In this document: in pieces, positions 44,716 through 54,138 of the stretch
How positions within the stretch are numbered: position 1 is the first letter of the stretch
Layout: every line of letters starts with the position of its first letter
Assembly: GCF_016714275.1 (NCBI RefSeq)
Contig: NZ_JADJNP010000002.1
Span: forward strand, 62,001-126,000
DNA length: 64,000 nt
Direction: 5' to 3'
Source: Tessaracoccus sp.
GTDB taxonomy: Bacteria; Actinomycetota; Actinomycetes; Propionibacteriales; Propionibacteriaceae
The notes under the pieces: generated by a model
Told to the model about the DNA's origin: nothing
The model's input: the letters and a program-made list of their open reading frames with translations, nothing else
The model's database searches: none
Translations under genes and position numbers: made by a program

Positions 44716-46989
44716 TCAACCCGCGACGCGGTAGACGTCGTAGACGCCCGGGACCCGGCGCACCTGGTTCAGCACGTGCTGCAGGTGCTTCGGGTCCTGC
44801 GATTCGAAGGTGAACTTGCCGGAGAACTGGCGGTGCTTGTTCGTCGTGATGTTCACGCTCAGGATGTCGACATGCTGCTCGGACAGCGCCGCGGAGACGT
44901 CGGAAAGCAGCCGGGCGCGGTCGATGCCCTCGATCTGGATGGTCACCAGGAACGCGGCGTTCTGGTCGATGCCCGCCCACTTCACGCCGACGATCCGCTC
45001 GGGCTCCTTCATCAACGCCGGCGTGTTCGGACAGTCGGCGCGGTGCACGGAGACGCCGTCGCCGCGGGTGACGAAGCCGATGATGTCCTCGCCGGGCAGC
45101 GGGTAGCAGCACTTGGCGAGCTTGACGCTCATCGAGTCGTCCCCGTCGACGAGGATGTGACCTCCGTCACGGACGGGCCGACGGCGCTGCCGCACCACCA
45201 CGTCCTCGGTGGCCGTGTCGACCGTCTCCTCCTCGCCGCCGTGCAGCTGTACAAGCTTCTCGACGACGGACTGCGAACCCAGGTGTCCCTCACCGATCGC
45301 GGCGTACAGCGCGGGGACGTCCTTGTGACCCAACTCGTTGGCGACAGCGGTGAGATTTTCCAGCGTGAGGAGCCGCTGCATCGGAACGCCCGTGCGGCGA
45401 AGGTCCTTCGCGAGCGCCTCCTTGCCCAGCTCGATCGCTTCGTCGCGGCGCTCGCGGGAGAAGTACTGGCGGATCTTCTGCCGGGCCCTGCTGCTGACCA
45501 CGAAGCTCAGCCAGTCGCGGCTCGGGCCGGCGTCCTGCGCCTTCGTGGTCAGGATCTCGACCTTGTCGCCCTGCTGCAGCCTCGTGCTGAGCGAGACGAG
45601 ACGGCCGTTGACCCGCGAGCCGATCGTCCGGTAGCCGACCTCGGTATGGACGGCGAACGCGAAGTCCACGGGCGTGGCGCCCACAGGCAGGGCCATCACC
45701 TCGCCCTTCGGGGTGAAGACGTAGATCTCGTCAGCATTGATCTCGAAAAGCACGGAGTCGAGGAACTCGCTGGGGTCCTCGGTCTCCTTGCTCATCACGC
45801 CCAGCTGATGCATCGCCCGCAGGCCCGCCTCCTCGGGCGTCACACCGTCGCGGAGGTCCGCCTTGTACTTCCAGTGCGCCGCGACGCCGTACTCGGCGCG
45901 ACGATGCATCTCGTGCGTGCGGATCTGGAACTCGACCGGCTCGTTGTTCGCACCCAACACCGTCGTGTGAAGCGACTGGTACATGTTGAACTTCGGGACC
46001 GCGATGTAGTCCTTGAACCGGCCGGGAATGGGCTTCCAGCCGGCATGCACCACGCCGAGGACCGCGTAACAGTCCTTGACGTCGCCGACGAGGACGCGCA
46101 GGCCGATGAGGTCGTAGATGTCGCGGAAATCGCGGCCGCGCACCATCATCTTCTGGTAGATCGAGTAGTAGTGCTTCGGCCGCCCGTACACCGTCGCCTG
46201 GATCTTGTTCTCGGCGAGCATGCCCTGGAACTGCCCGATCAGGTCACGCAGGTAACGCTCCCGGCCCGGGGCCTGCTGCGCCACCATCTCGACGATCTCC
46301 TGGTAGACCTTCGGCTCGATCGTCGCGAACGAGAGGTCCTCCAACTCCCACTTGATGGTGTTCATGCCCAGCCGGTGGGCCAGCGGCGCGAAGATGTTCA
46401 GCGTCTCCGTCGCGATCCGCACCTGCTTGTCAGGCCGGAGATACGCGAGGGTCCGCATGTTGTGTAGGCGGTCGGCCAGCTTGATGACGAGGACCCGGAC
46501 CTCCTCGGAGGTCGCCATGATCATCTTACGGATGGTCTCGGCCTTCGCGGTCTCGCCGTAGGTCAGCTTGTCCAGCTTCGTGACGCCGTCGACCATGCGG
46601 GCGACCTCGTCGGAGAACTCGGCGCGCAGCTGGTCGAGCGAGTAGTCGGTGTCCTCGACGGTGTCGTGCAGCAGCGCGGCGACGATGACGGGCTCGGTCA
46701 TGCCGAGTTCGGCGAGGATGGTGGCGACGGCGAGCGGGTGCGTGATGTACGGGTCGCCCGACTTACGGGTCTGCCCCTCGTGGTACTTCTCGGCCACCCT
46801 GTAGGCACGCTCAAGCAGCGCGGTGTCGGCCTTCGGGTGGTTCGAGCGGACGATCCTGAACAGGGGGTCGAGCACGGCGGACTTGGAGCGGACGGCGCCC
46901 AAGCGCGCGAGCCGGTGACGCATCCGCAGGCGCGGCTGCTCCGGCCCGGTCACCAGCCGGGACGGCCCTGTCAGTGCTTCCTCCGCCAT
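44716..46989 (-). CDS. rel: Bifunctional (p)ppGpp synthetase/hydrolase Rel
   Basis: Long RelA/SpoT homologue, 757 residues, which makes and degrades (p)ppGpp in the stringent response. In order: HD hydrolase domain (about 60-205; ALLHDTVEDTD, KLADRLHNMRTL), synthetase domain (about 255-370; YDLIGLRVLV, YQSLHTTVLG, EFQIRTHEMHRRAEYGVAAHW), TGS domain (about 425-485; VFTPKGEVMALPVGATPVDFAF), a conserved-Cys zinc-finger region (KLAKCCYPLPGEDIIGFVTRG) and a C-terminal ACT/RRM domain (about 675-757). Both active sites look intact. TAGACT lies six bases before the ATG. Confidence 0.96.
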   Translation of the reverse strand: MAEEALTGPSRLVTGPEQPRLRMRHRLARLGAVRSKSAVLDPLFRIVRSNHPKADTALLERAYRVAEKYHEGQTRKSGDPYITHPLAVATILAELGMTEPVIVAALLHDTVEDTDYSLDQLRAEFSDEVARMVDGVTKLDKLTYGETAKAETIRKMIMATSEEVRVLVIKLADRLHNMRTLAYLRPDKQVRIATETLNIFAPLAHRLGMNTIKWELEDLSFATIEPKVYQEIVEMVAQQAPGRERYLRDLIGQFQGMLAENKIQATVYGRPKHYYSIYQKMMVRGRDFRDIYDLIGLRVLVGDVKDCYAVLGVVHAGWKPIPGRFKDYIAVPKFNMYQSLHTTVLGANNEPVEFQIRTHEMHRRAEYGVAAHWKYKADLRDGVTPEEAGLRAMHQLGVMSKETEDPSEFLDSVLFEINADEIYVFTPKGEVMALPVGATPVDFAFAVHTEVGYRTIGSRVNGRLVSLSTRLQQGDKVEILTTKAQDAGPSRDWLSFVVSSRARQKIRQYFSRERRDEAIELGKEALAKDLRRTGVPMQRLLTLENLTAVANELGHKDVPALYAAIGEGHLGSQSVVEKLVQLHGGEEETVDTATEDVVVRQRRRPVRDGGHILVDGDDSMSVKLAKCCYPLPGEDIIGFVTRGDGVSVHRADCPNTPALMKEPERIVGVKWAGIDQNAAFLVTIQIEGIDRARLLSDVSAALSEQHVDILSVNITTNKHRQFSGKFTFESQDPKHLQHVLNQVRRVPGVYDVYRVAG

Positions 46990-46995
46990 GGCGTG

Positions 46996-47001
46996 AGTCT
47001 A
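46996..47001 (-). promoter_or_regulatory. Candidate -10 box, leaderless rel
   Basis: TAGACT on the minus strand, six bases before the rel ATG at 46989. It lies in the 56-base gap after the K+ channel gene. Confidence 0.5.
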
Positions 47002-47045
47002 GTGCCGTTTTGGAGAGCTACTGTCGCTTAATCATCCTCGCCCGC

Positions 47046-48122
47046 TTAATCATCCTCGTCGCGGAGGAGGGCCTTCGTCGCGGTGGGGTGCGCTCGGCGC
47101 ACGACAATCAACTCGTCGCCGACCTCGATCCGCGTCGCTGTCTTGTCGTAGAACCGACGCAGCGTCCCGTTGCGGATGATGCCGATCACGCGCTCGCCCT
47201 GCACCGCCGACGGCGGCTGCCCGATCTCCGTCGCCTCCGCGAGCCGCTGATGCACCTCGAGGCCCTCTCCGCCGGTCAGCATGTCCTGGATGATGGTGCC
47301 CATCTCGGGACCGATGGCCGAGAGCCCGAGGAGGCGCCCGACGGTCTCGGAGCTGGTGACCACCGACGACGCGCCGGACTGCCGCACCAACGGCACGTTC
47401 ACCTGCTCCCGCACAGCGACGATCACGCCCGCCGTCGGGTTCAGCTGCCGCACCGTCAACGTGGCGAGGACGGCCGCATCGTCGCGATCGAGCGAGATGA
47501 TGATCTGGCGCGCCTTGCTGACCTCGGCGCGTCTGAGCACGTCGCGGCGCGTCGCGTCGCCTTGGAAGGCGGCAAGGCCATCGGCGTTGGCCTCCTCCAC
47601 GGCGACCGCGCTCCCGTCGAGCACGACGATCCTGTCCGCCCGCTCGCCCTGCCTACGCAGCGTGTTGACGGCGCTGCGGCCCTTCGTGCCATAGCCGATG
47701 ACGACGACGTGGTTGCGCATCTTCTTCCTCCAAATCGCGTCACGGATGCTGCGGCTGCCCTGGTTAGCGAGCACCTCGATGGTGGTGCCGACGAGGACCA
47801 CGAGGAACCCGATCCGCAAGGGTGTGATCAGCAGCGCGTTCAGCAGCCGGGCATGCGGCAGCACCGGGGTGATGTCGCCGTAGCCGGTGGTGGTGACGGT
47901 GACGGTCGCGTAGTAGAGCGCGTCGATGAACGACACGCCGTCGCCGGCGGTGTTGTCGACGTATGCGTCACGGTCGAGCCACACCAGCATGGTGGTGGTG
48001 AAAAGGAGCAGCAGGGCGAGCAGCGCGCGTCTGCCCAGCTCCTTGAAAGGGGAGCTCGCGATCCGAGGCAGGCTGACGAGGGAGAGGACTCCCCCGCGAC
48101 CGCCTTGCTGGAGCTTGGCCAT
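47046..48122 (-). CDS. Potassium channel with RCK domain
   Basis: A 358-residue two-span ion channel. First membrane segment about 31-48, pore loop with selectivity filter TVTTTGYGD (75-83), second segment about 95-115. A cytosolic RCK (TrkA-N) domain follows, with VVVIGYGTKGRSAV as nucleotide-binding loop (about 138-151), then a TrkA-C part from about 285. It should conduct K+ under ligand control. The ATG at 48122 is four bases after apt. The last five codons and stop are duplicated with an 18-base period downstream (47025-47058). Confidence 0.88.
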   Translation of the reverse strand: MAKLQQGGRGGVLSLVSLPRIASSPFKELGRRALLALLLLFTTTMLVWLDRDAYVDNTAGDGVSFIDALYYATVTVTTTGYGDITPVLPHARLLNALLITPLRIGFLVVLVGTTIEVLANQGSRSIRDAIWRKKMRNHVVVIGYGTKGRSAVNTLRRQGERADRIVVLDGSAVAVEEANADGLAAFQGDATRRDVLRRAEVSKARQIIISLDRDDAAVLATLTVRQLNPTAGVIVAVREQVNVPLVRQSGASSVVTSSETVGRLLGLSAIGPEMGTIIQDMLTGGEGLEVHQRLAEATEIGQPPSAVQGERVIGIIRNGTLRRFYDKTATRIEVGDELIVVRRAHPTATKALLRDEDD

Positions 48123-48126
48123 GGCC

Positions 48127-48672
48127 TCAGACTGTCACCAGGGCAGAGCACTTGTCGATGCCGGCCTCCGCCAGCCGGTCCCGGCCGCCGAGGAATCCCA
48201 GCTCCATGACGACGCTGACGTGAACGAGCTCGGCGCCCATCTGCTTCAGGAGCTCCGCCGTCGCGCCGACGGTGCCGCCGGTGGCGAGCACGTCGTCGAC
48301 GACCAGCACCCGCGCCCCGGGGCGGATCGCGTCGCGGTGCATCGTGAGGGTCTCGTTGCCGTATTCCAGCTCGAAGCTGTGGCTGATGGTCTCGCCGGGC
48401 AGCTTGCCCGGCTTGCGGACCGGCACGAAGCCGGCGCCGAGCGCGAGCGCGACGGGGGCTGCGAAGATGAATCCGCGCGCCTCCATGCCCACGACGACGT
48501 CGATCCGCTCCGGCGCCCCGGTGACCAGCTCCGTGATGGCTGCCTGGAAGCCCCTCGGGGAGGCGAGCAGCGGCGTGATGTCCTTGAACACGACGCCCGG
48601 CTTCGGGAAGTCGACGACATCGCGGATCAGCGAGCCGACGAGGGCGCGGCGCTCCGCGCCCTCCCTGCTCAC
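48127..48672 (-). CDS. apt: Adenine phosphoribosyltransferase
   Basis: Salvages adenine to AMP with PRPP. The protein has 181 residues. The opening RDVVDFPKPGVVFKDITPLL, GMEARGFIFAAPVA and the PRPP loop VLVVDDVLATGGT are diagnostic. The start GTG at 48672 overlaps the secF stop as GTGA. The neighbourhood secDF-apt-rel is standard in Actinobacteria. Confidence 0.96.
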   Translation of the reverse strand: MSREGAERRALVGSLIRDVVDFPKPGVVFKDITPLLASPRGFQAAITELVTGAPERIDVVVGMEARGFIFAAPVALALGAGFVPVRKPGKLPGETISHSFELEYGNETLTMHRDAIRPGARVLVVDDVLATGGTVGATAELLKQMGAELVHVSVVMELGFLGGRDRLAEAGIDKCSALVTV

Positions 48673-49784
48673 TTCTTGCCCTTGCGTTCAGCGCGCGTGG
48701 ACGCGGTGCGTCGCTGCGTCCGGACCGTAGAAACGGTGGCCGCCGCCGAGCCGTCGCTCGTGACGTCGGCTTCCGTCAGCTCCGCGGCGTGTGCGCGCTT
48801 GTGCTCGGCGCGCGCAGCGCGGCGAGCGATCCGCTCCCGGTGCTCGACCATGTCCGGCTCGCGCTCGCGCAGCCACGCCAGCAGCGGGGCCGCGACGAAC
48901 AGGGAGGAGTACGCGCCTGCGATCATGCCGACGAGCAGCGCGAGGCCGAGGTCGGCGAGCGGGCCCGACTGCAGCCAGGTGCCCGCGACGAACAGCGCCA
49001 GCACCGGCAGCACGCCGATCACGGTGGTGTTTACCGAACGGATCACGACCTGGTTGACCGCGAGGTTCGCCTGGTAGGAGTACGTCTTGTTGGTCTCGGT
49101 CAAGCCGCGGATGTTCTCGCGGATCTTGTCGAACACGACCACCGTGTCGTACAGCGAGTAGCCGAGAATGGTCAGCACGCCGATGATCGTTGACGGCGTG
49201 ACCGTGAACCCCAGCAGGGCGAAGGCGCCGACGGTCAGCACGAGGTCATGGATCACCGCGACGATCGCAGCGATCGACATCTTCCAGTCCCGGAAGTACG
49301 CCGCGATCAGCAGCATCACCAGACCCATGAAGACGAAGAGGGCGACGAGGCCGCGCTGCGAGATCGTCTTCCCCCACGACGCGCCGATCGCGTTGTAGGC
49401 GACCTCCTCGGCCTGGACGCCCGCGATGTCGGCGACCGCGGCACGAACTACGGAGGTCTCTTCGGGGTTCAGCGAGCGGGTCTGCACCCGGATGTTGGTC
49501 TCACCAAGAGAGAAGACCTGCGCCTCGAGGTCCGCCACGTCGATCTCGGCGACCTTCTCGCGTACGTCGTCGACCGTGCCGGCCTTGATCGCCATCGGGG
49601 CCTGGAAGTCGGTGCCGCCCGTGAACTCGATGCCGAGGCTGAGGCCCCGGATCAGCACGGAGAGCACCGCGACGGCGACGATGACGCCGGAGACGATGAA
49701 CCACAGCCTGCGGTTCTTCATGAAGTCGTAGCTCAGCTGGCCCGTGTAGAGCCGCCCGGCGATGCCTAGCTTCTTGCCTGTCAT
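48669..49784 (-). CDS. secF: Protein translocase subunit SecF
   Basis: RND-type membrane subunit that uses the proton gradient to pull exported proteins from SecYEG. The protein has 371 residues with six membrane segments. GIEFTGGTDF lies after the first segment, and the conserved VTPSTIIGVLTILGYSLYDTVVVFDKIREN region carries the charged/polar residues of segments 4-5. The C-terminal tail is long and basic. AGGAGG just precedes the ATG at 49784, which overlaps the secD stop as TGATG. Confidence 0.95.
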   Translation of the reverse strand: MTGKKLGIAGRLYTGQLSYDFMKNRRLWFIVSGVIVAVAVLSVLIRGLSLGIEFTGGTDFQAPMAIKAGTVDDVREKVAEIDVADLEAQVFSLGETNIRVQTRSLNPEETSVVRAAVADIAGVQAEEVAYNAIGASWGKTISQRGLVALFVFMGLVMLLIAAYFRDWKMSIAAIVAVIHDLVLTVGAFALLGFTVTPSTIIGVLTILGYSLYDTVVVFDKIRENIRGLTETNKTYSYQANLAVNQVVIRSVNTTVIGVLPVLALFVAGTWLQSGPLADLGLALLVGMIAGAYSSLFVAAPLLAWLREREPDMVEHRERIARRAARAEHKRAHAAELTEADVTSDGSAAATVSTVRTQRRTASTRAERKGKK

Positions 49785-51412
49785 CAGGCCTCCTGCGGGG
49801 TCTGGGTGGCGGGAACGGGATCTGTCCTGCGGCGCAGCCGTCGGCCGAGCAGCGAGTCCTCCGTGACGCCCATGTGGGCGGCGTCGAGGCCGGACCACTT
49901 GTGGCCCTGGCCGAAGAACTTCGTGCGGCCCAGCATCTCGACGAGCGGCTTGGTGAAGAAGAACACGACGGCCAGGTCGATCAAGGTCGTGAGACCCAGG
50001 GTGAACGCGAAGCCGCGCACGGAGCCGATCGCGAGGAAGAACAGCACGACCGCCGACAGCAGCGACACCGCGTCCGAGATGACGATGGTGCCGCGCGCCT
50101 TAACCCAGCCCGAGCTGAGCGCGGACTTCAGGCTGCGGCCTTCGCGGATCTCGTCGCGGATGCGCTCGAAGTAGATGATGAAGGAGTCGGCGGTCACGGC
50201 GATGCCGACGATCGCGCCGGCGATGCCGGGCAGGTTCAGCGTGAAGCCCACCGCCGCGCCGAGCAGCACCATCACCGCGTAGGTGGCGGCGGCCGCGACG
50301 GCCAGCGACGCGACGACCACGATGCCCATGGCGCGGTAGTACAGGAACGAGTAGAGCGTGACCGCGAGCAGGCCGATCGCGCCGGCGATCATGCCGACCC
50401 TGAGCTGCTCGCCGCCCAGCGTCGCCGACACCGTCTCCACCTGGCTCGGCTCGAAGTTGAGAGGCAGCGAGCCGTACTTCAGGACGTTGGCGAGGTTGGC
50501 GGCGCTCTCGGCGGTGAAGCTACCGGTGATTGACGCCTGCCCGTTGGCGATCTGGACCTGCGGCTCCACCGCGGACTGGACGACGCCGTCGAGGACGATG
50601 GCGAAAAGGTTCTGCGGGCTGGTACGGGTCAGCAGGGCGCCCGTGAGCTCCTTGAACTGTGCCGCTCCGGCCGGCTTGAGGCTCAGCTGGACGGCGTAGG
50701 AAAGGTCGCCCTGCGGGATGCCGAACGACGCGGTCTCCAGCTCCGTGCCCATGACCGCGGTGGGGCCGAGCAGGTACTTCTGCACGCCGTCGGGGTCACA
50801 GGCGACAAGGGCGCGGGTCGGGTCGTCGTGGGTGGGATCACCGCAGGTGAAGTCGGCGAAGGCCGCCAGGTCTTCCTCGGTGGCCTCGTAGGCGAGGACA
50901 TCCTCGATGCTCAGCTGCGCCGGCTCCTCGCCGTCCTCGCCCGGGGTGGGCTGAGGCGTCGGCTTGGCCGTCGGGGGCGCCGTCGGCAGGCCCGGCAGCT
51001 TCGGCTCGTCAGGATCCGTAGGCTCGGCCCCGGGACCCGTCCCTGCCCCCGCCTCCAGCACCGGGCGCATGCTCAGCTGCGCCGTCGCGCCGACAAGGTC
51101 GACGAGATCGTCGCGCGACACGTTGGGCGCGGAGACGACGATGTGACGGTCGCCCTGGACGGCGACGGTCGCCTCGCCGACGCCGAGGCCGTCGATGCGC
51201 TGCTGGATGATGTCGCGGGCGAGCTCCATCGACTCCATGGGGACCGTCTTGTTGGTCGCCTCGAGCGTGATGGTCTGGCCGCCCTGCAGGTCGAGGCCGA
51301 GGTTCGGCTTCCACGTGTTCGTGAGCGCCATGATCGCGTATAGCAGCACGATCACGAGCAGGAAGACAGAGAGGACGACCCCAGGTCGCCCCCGCTTGGC
51401 GGTGGTGGCCAC
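49784..51412 (-). CDS. secD: Protein translocase subunit SecD
   Basis: Partner of SecF. The protein has 542 residues with six membrane segments and a large extracytoplasmic P1 domain. LGLDLQGG follows segment 1; the Pro-rich insertion LPTAPPTAKPTPQPTPGEDG (about 145-165) is typical of actinobacterial SecD. IAGAIVGIAVTADSFIIYFERIRDE in segments 4-5 contains the functional Asp. The start GTG at 51412 is two bases after the yajC stop. Confidence 0.95.
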   Translation of the reverse strand: MATTAKRGRPGVVLSVFLLVIVLLYAIMALTNTWKPNLGLDLQGGQTITLEATNKTVPMESMELARDIIQQRIDGLGVGEATVAVQGDRHIVVSAPNVSRDDLVDLVGATAQLSMRPVLEAGAGTGPGAEPTDPDEPKLPGLPTAPPTAKPTPQPTPGEDGEEPAQLSIEDVLAYEATEEDLAAFADFTCGDPTHDDPTRALVACDPDGVQKYLLGPTAVMGTELETASFGIPQGDLSYAVQLSLKPAGAAQFKELTGALLTRTSPQNLFAIVLDGVVQSAVEPQVQIANGQASITGSFTAESAANLANVLKYGSLPLNFEPSQVETVSATLGGEQLRVGMIAGAIGLLAVTLYSFLYYRAMGIVVVASLAVAAAATYAVMVLLGAAVGFTLNLPGIAGAIVGIAVTADSFIIYFERIRDEIREGRSLKSALSSGWVKARGTIVISDAVSLLSAVVLFFLAIGSVRGFAFTLGLTTLIDLAVVFFFTKPLVEMLGRTKFFGQGHKWSGLDAAHMGVTEDSLLGRRLRRRTDPVPATQTPQEA

Positions 51413-51414
51413 AG

Positions 51415-51861
51415 TTAGTTCTTGTCCTCCGGGGCGGCGCCAGGCTCTTCGCCCTTCTCGGCCTCGGGAGTGGGGTCGAAGGTCAGGTTCTCCTCGACGA
51501 GCGACGACGCATCGTCCGGTACGTCATAGGCGGGCTCACCGTAGGTGGCCGGCTCCTCGTAGGAGGCAGGTGCCTCGTCGGCCTCATCGGTGAACTCGAA
51601 CTCCTCGTCCTCAGGGAGGACCTTGCGCGCGACACTGCCCTTGAGGACGGTGATCTGCACGTCAGGGGCGAGCTCGACGATGAATTGCTTCTCGCCGGCG
51701 TGCGTGATGGTCGCGAAGACACCTGAGGTGAGGAGCACGCGGTCGCCGGGGGCGAGCTGCGAGCGCATCTCCTGATCCTTGCGCGCACGCTTCTGCTGCG
51801 GGCGGATCATCAGGAAGTACATGATCGCGAACAACGCGACCATCATGATAATGAAGTCCAT
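51415..51861 (-). CDS. yajC: Preprotein translocase accessory subunit YajC
   Basis: Small SecDF-associated membrane protein, 148 residues. One N-terminal membrane segment (1-19) runs into the family motif MIRPQQKR, followed by the conserved GDRVLLTSGVFATI region. The acidic C-terminal tail (about 85-148) is long, as in Actinobacteria. ATG at 51861 is chosen by GGAG eight bases upstream; an in-frame GTG further upstream would add ten residues. Confidence 0.92.
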   Translation of the reverse strand: MDFIIMMVALFAIMYFLMIRPQQKRARKDQEMRSQLAPGDRVLLTSGVFATITHAGEKQFIVELAPDVQITVLKGSVARKVLPEDEEFEFTDEADEAPASYEEPATYGEPAYDVPDDASSLVEENLTFDPTPEAEKGEEPGAAPEDKN

Positions 51862-51940
51862 GGAATTTACTCCGGTCGTGGTCGGGGCCACCGCTCAGGA
51901 TAGCGGAGACTACAAGAAACGCTGATCCACCTCGCGGGGA

Positions 51941-52966
51941 TCACTCCTCATCGAACAGGGCGGGCACCGCGGCGGGCGGCCGGATGCCGAGGTGCCGGTA
52001 GGCGGCCCGCGTGGCCACCCGCCCGCGCGGGGTGCGGAACATGAGCCCTTCCCGGATCAGGAACGGCTCCGCCACCTCCGAGACGGTCTCGATCTCTTCG
52101 CCGACGCTGAGCGCGAGCGTCGACAACCCGACGGGGCCGCCGTCGAAGAGCCGACACAGCGCGTCGAGCACGCCGCGGTCGAGGCGGTCGAGGCCGCGCT
52201 CATCCACCTCGTACAGCTCGAGCGCCGCCCGAGCGACCATCCGGTCCGCGACCGGATGCCGCTTGACCTGCGCGAAGTCCCGGACGCGGCGCAGCAGCCG
52301 GTTGGCGATGCGGGGCGTGCCGCGCGAGCGGCGGGCGATCTCCCCCTGGGCATCCGCGTCGATCGCGACGCCGAGCTTGCCCGCGGACGCCGCGACGATC
52401 CCGGCCAGGTCGGCCGGGTCGTAGAAGTCCAGCTGCGCGGTGAAGCCGAACCGGTCGCGCAACGGGCCGGGCAGCATGCCGGCGCGTGTGGTGGCGCCGA
52501 CGAGCGTGAACGGCGGCAGGTCGATCGGGATCGCGGTCGCGCCGGGGCCTTTCCCCACGATGACGTCGACGCGGAAGTCCTCCATGGCCAGATAGAGCAT
52601 CTCCTCGGCGGGCCGCGACAGGCGGTGGATCTCATCGAGGAAGAGGACGTCTCCCTCGTCGAGACCCGAGAGGATGGCCGCGAGGTCGCCCGCGTGCTGA
52701 ATGGCCGGTCCTGACGAGATCCTCAGCCCGACGCCCAGCTCCACGGCGATGATCATCGCGAGCGTCGTCTTGCCGAGCCCGGGCGGGCCGGACAACAGGA
52801 CGTGGTCCGGCGTCGAGCCGCGGTGGCGCGCGGCGTCCAGCACGAGGCCCAACTGCTCACGGACGCGGGGCTGCCCCTCGAACTCCGCCAGCGACTTCGG
52901 CCGGAGCGCCGCCTCGTAGTCGCCCTCCTCCGGCACCGGCGTTGGGTCCACTTCCGAATGCTGCAT
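51941..52966 (-). CDS. ruvB: Holliday junction helicase RuvB
   Basis: AAA+ motor of the RuvABC branch-migration complex, 341 residues. Walker A GPPGLGKTT, Walker B LFLDEIHRL, sensor GATTRAGMLPGPLRDRFG and the C-terminal winged helix ending EPFLIREGLMFRTPRGR are complete. ATG at 52966 is favoured by spacing to GGAGG; the GTG directly before it is also possible. It lies 25 bases after ruvA. Confidence 0.97.
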   Translation of the reverse strand: MQHSEVDPTPVPEEGDYEAALRPKSLAEFEGQPRVREQLGLVLDAARHRGSTPDHVLLSGPPGLGKTTLAMIIAVELGVGLRISSGPAIQHAGDLAAILSGLDEGDVLFLDEIHRLSRPAEEMLYLAMEDFRVDVIVGKGPGATAIPIDLPPFTLVGATTRAGMLPGPLRDRFGFTAQLDFYDPADLAGIVAASAGKLGVAIDADAQGEIARRSRGTPRIANRLLRRVRDFAQVKRHPVADRMVARAALELYEVDERGLDRLDRGVLDALCRLFDGGPVGLSTLALSVGEEIETVSEVAEPFLIREGLMFRTPRGRVATRAAYRHLGIRPPAAVPALFDEE

Positions 52967-52991
52967 CACGGGACCTCCCTCACGACACGCA

Positions 52992-53609
52992 TCAACGCCT
53001 CGCCAACGCGGTCAGCGCCGCCCGCATGAGCTGCGCGATGCCCACCGACGGATCGGCCTCGACGAGGTGCGCCACCTTGTCGCACGCGGCCTCCGCATCG
53101 CGGGCGGACCAGCCGAGGCCCTGCAACCCGTCGACGACCTGGCCGCGCCATGCGTCGTCGGCGACGGTCTCCGCGGGCAGCGAGTCGCCCTCCGCCTCCG
53201 AGGCGGCGAGCAGCGCCACCTTGTCCTTCAGCTCGATCACGATCTTCTGCGCGCCCTTGAGCCCGATCCCCGGGACGGCGGTGAGCCGCCGCACGTCCTC
53301 GGTCTGCACGGCGCGTCGGAAGTCGCCCGATCCCAGGACAGACACGATGGCCAGCGCGAGCTTCGGCCCGACGCCGGACGCGGTCTGCGCCAGCTCGAAC
53401 GCGGCCTTCTCCCCCGGCGACCCGAACCCGAACAGCGTCAGCGAGTCCTCTCGCACCACCAGCGAGGTGTGCAGGGTGGTCTGCTCGCCCGGCCGCAGCG
53501 CGGCCGCGGTGCCGGGCGTCACGTGGACGAGCAGGCCGATGCCGCCCACCTCGACGACGCAGGACGTGGCCCCGGCCTGCAGGGTCGTGCCGGTCAGTTG
53601 CGCGATCAT
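52992..53609 (-). CDS. ruvA: Holliday junction branch-migration protein RuvA
   Basis: DNA-binding tetramer that loads RuvB, 205 residues. The N-terminal OB-fold starts MIAQLTGT, the helix-hairpin-helix pair is ASGVGPKLALAIVS and VPGIGLKGAQKIVIELKDK, and the C-terminal RuvB-binding domain starts around residue 150. The ATG at 53609 overlaps the ruvC stop as ATGA; a longer upstream frame lies inside ruvC and has no similarity. Confidence 0.95.
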   Translation of the reverse strand: MIAQLTGTTLQAGATSCVVEVGGIGLLVHVTPGTAAALRPGEQTTLHTSLVVREDSLTLFGFGSPGEKAAFELAQTASGVGPKLALAIVSVLGSGDFRRAVQTEDVRRLTAVPGIGLKGAQKIVIELKDKVALLAASEAEGDSLPAETVADDAWRGQVVDGLQGLGWSARDAEAACDKVAHLVEADPSVGIAQLMRAALTALARR

Positions 53610-54127
53610 CGCTTCCCCTTGGCTGCCGCGACGGCCGCGGCGTAACGATTGGTTGCTCCCCCGCGCCACACCTGGCACACCGCGACGGCGAGGGCGTCGG
53701 CGGCGTCGGCGGGCTTCGGCGCAGCCTCGAGCCGGAGGATGCGGGTGACCATGAGCCCCACCTGGGCCTTTTCCGCGGTGCCGGAGCCGGTGACGGCCGC
53801 CTTCACCTCGCTGGGCGTGTGGAAGCTGACGTCGAGACCGCGGCGCGCGGCGGCGAGCGCGGCAACGCCGGAGGCCTGAGCGGTGTCGATCACGGAGTGC
53901 AGGTTGTGCTGCGCGAACACCCGCTCGATACCGACGGCCTCGGGCTGGTAGCAGTCGAACCACTCGTCCAGCCCCTCCTCCAGCGCGAGCAGCCGGCGTG
54001 CGATGTCGAGGCTGGCGGGCGTGCGGATGACGCCGACGGCGACCAGCCGCGGCGGACGGCCGACGGTGCCATCGACGATTCCCACGCCGCAGCGCGTCAG
54101 CCCGGGATCGATCCCGATCACCCGCAT
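53606..54127 (-). CDS. ruvC: Holliday junction resolvase RuvC
   Basis: Endonuclease that cleaves Holliday junctions, 173 residues. The four catalytic acids are visible: Asp7 in IGIDPGLTRCG, Glu68 in VGIERVF, and Asp141 and Asp144 in ADAADALAVAVC. It follows yebC by 11 bases and is coupled to ruvA. Confidence 0.96.
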   Translation of the reverse strand: MRVIGIDPGLTRCGVGIVDGTVGRPPRLVAVGVIRTPASLDIARRLLALEEGLDEWFDCYQPEAVGIERVFAQHNLHSVIDTAQASGVAALAAARRGLDVSFHTPSEVKAAVTGSGTAEKAQVGLMVTRILRLEAAPKPADAADALAVAVCQVWRGGATNRYAAAVAAAKGKR

Positions 54128-54138
54128 GGTGCCGCTGC

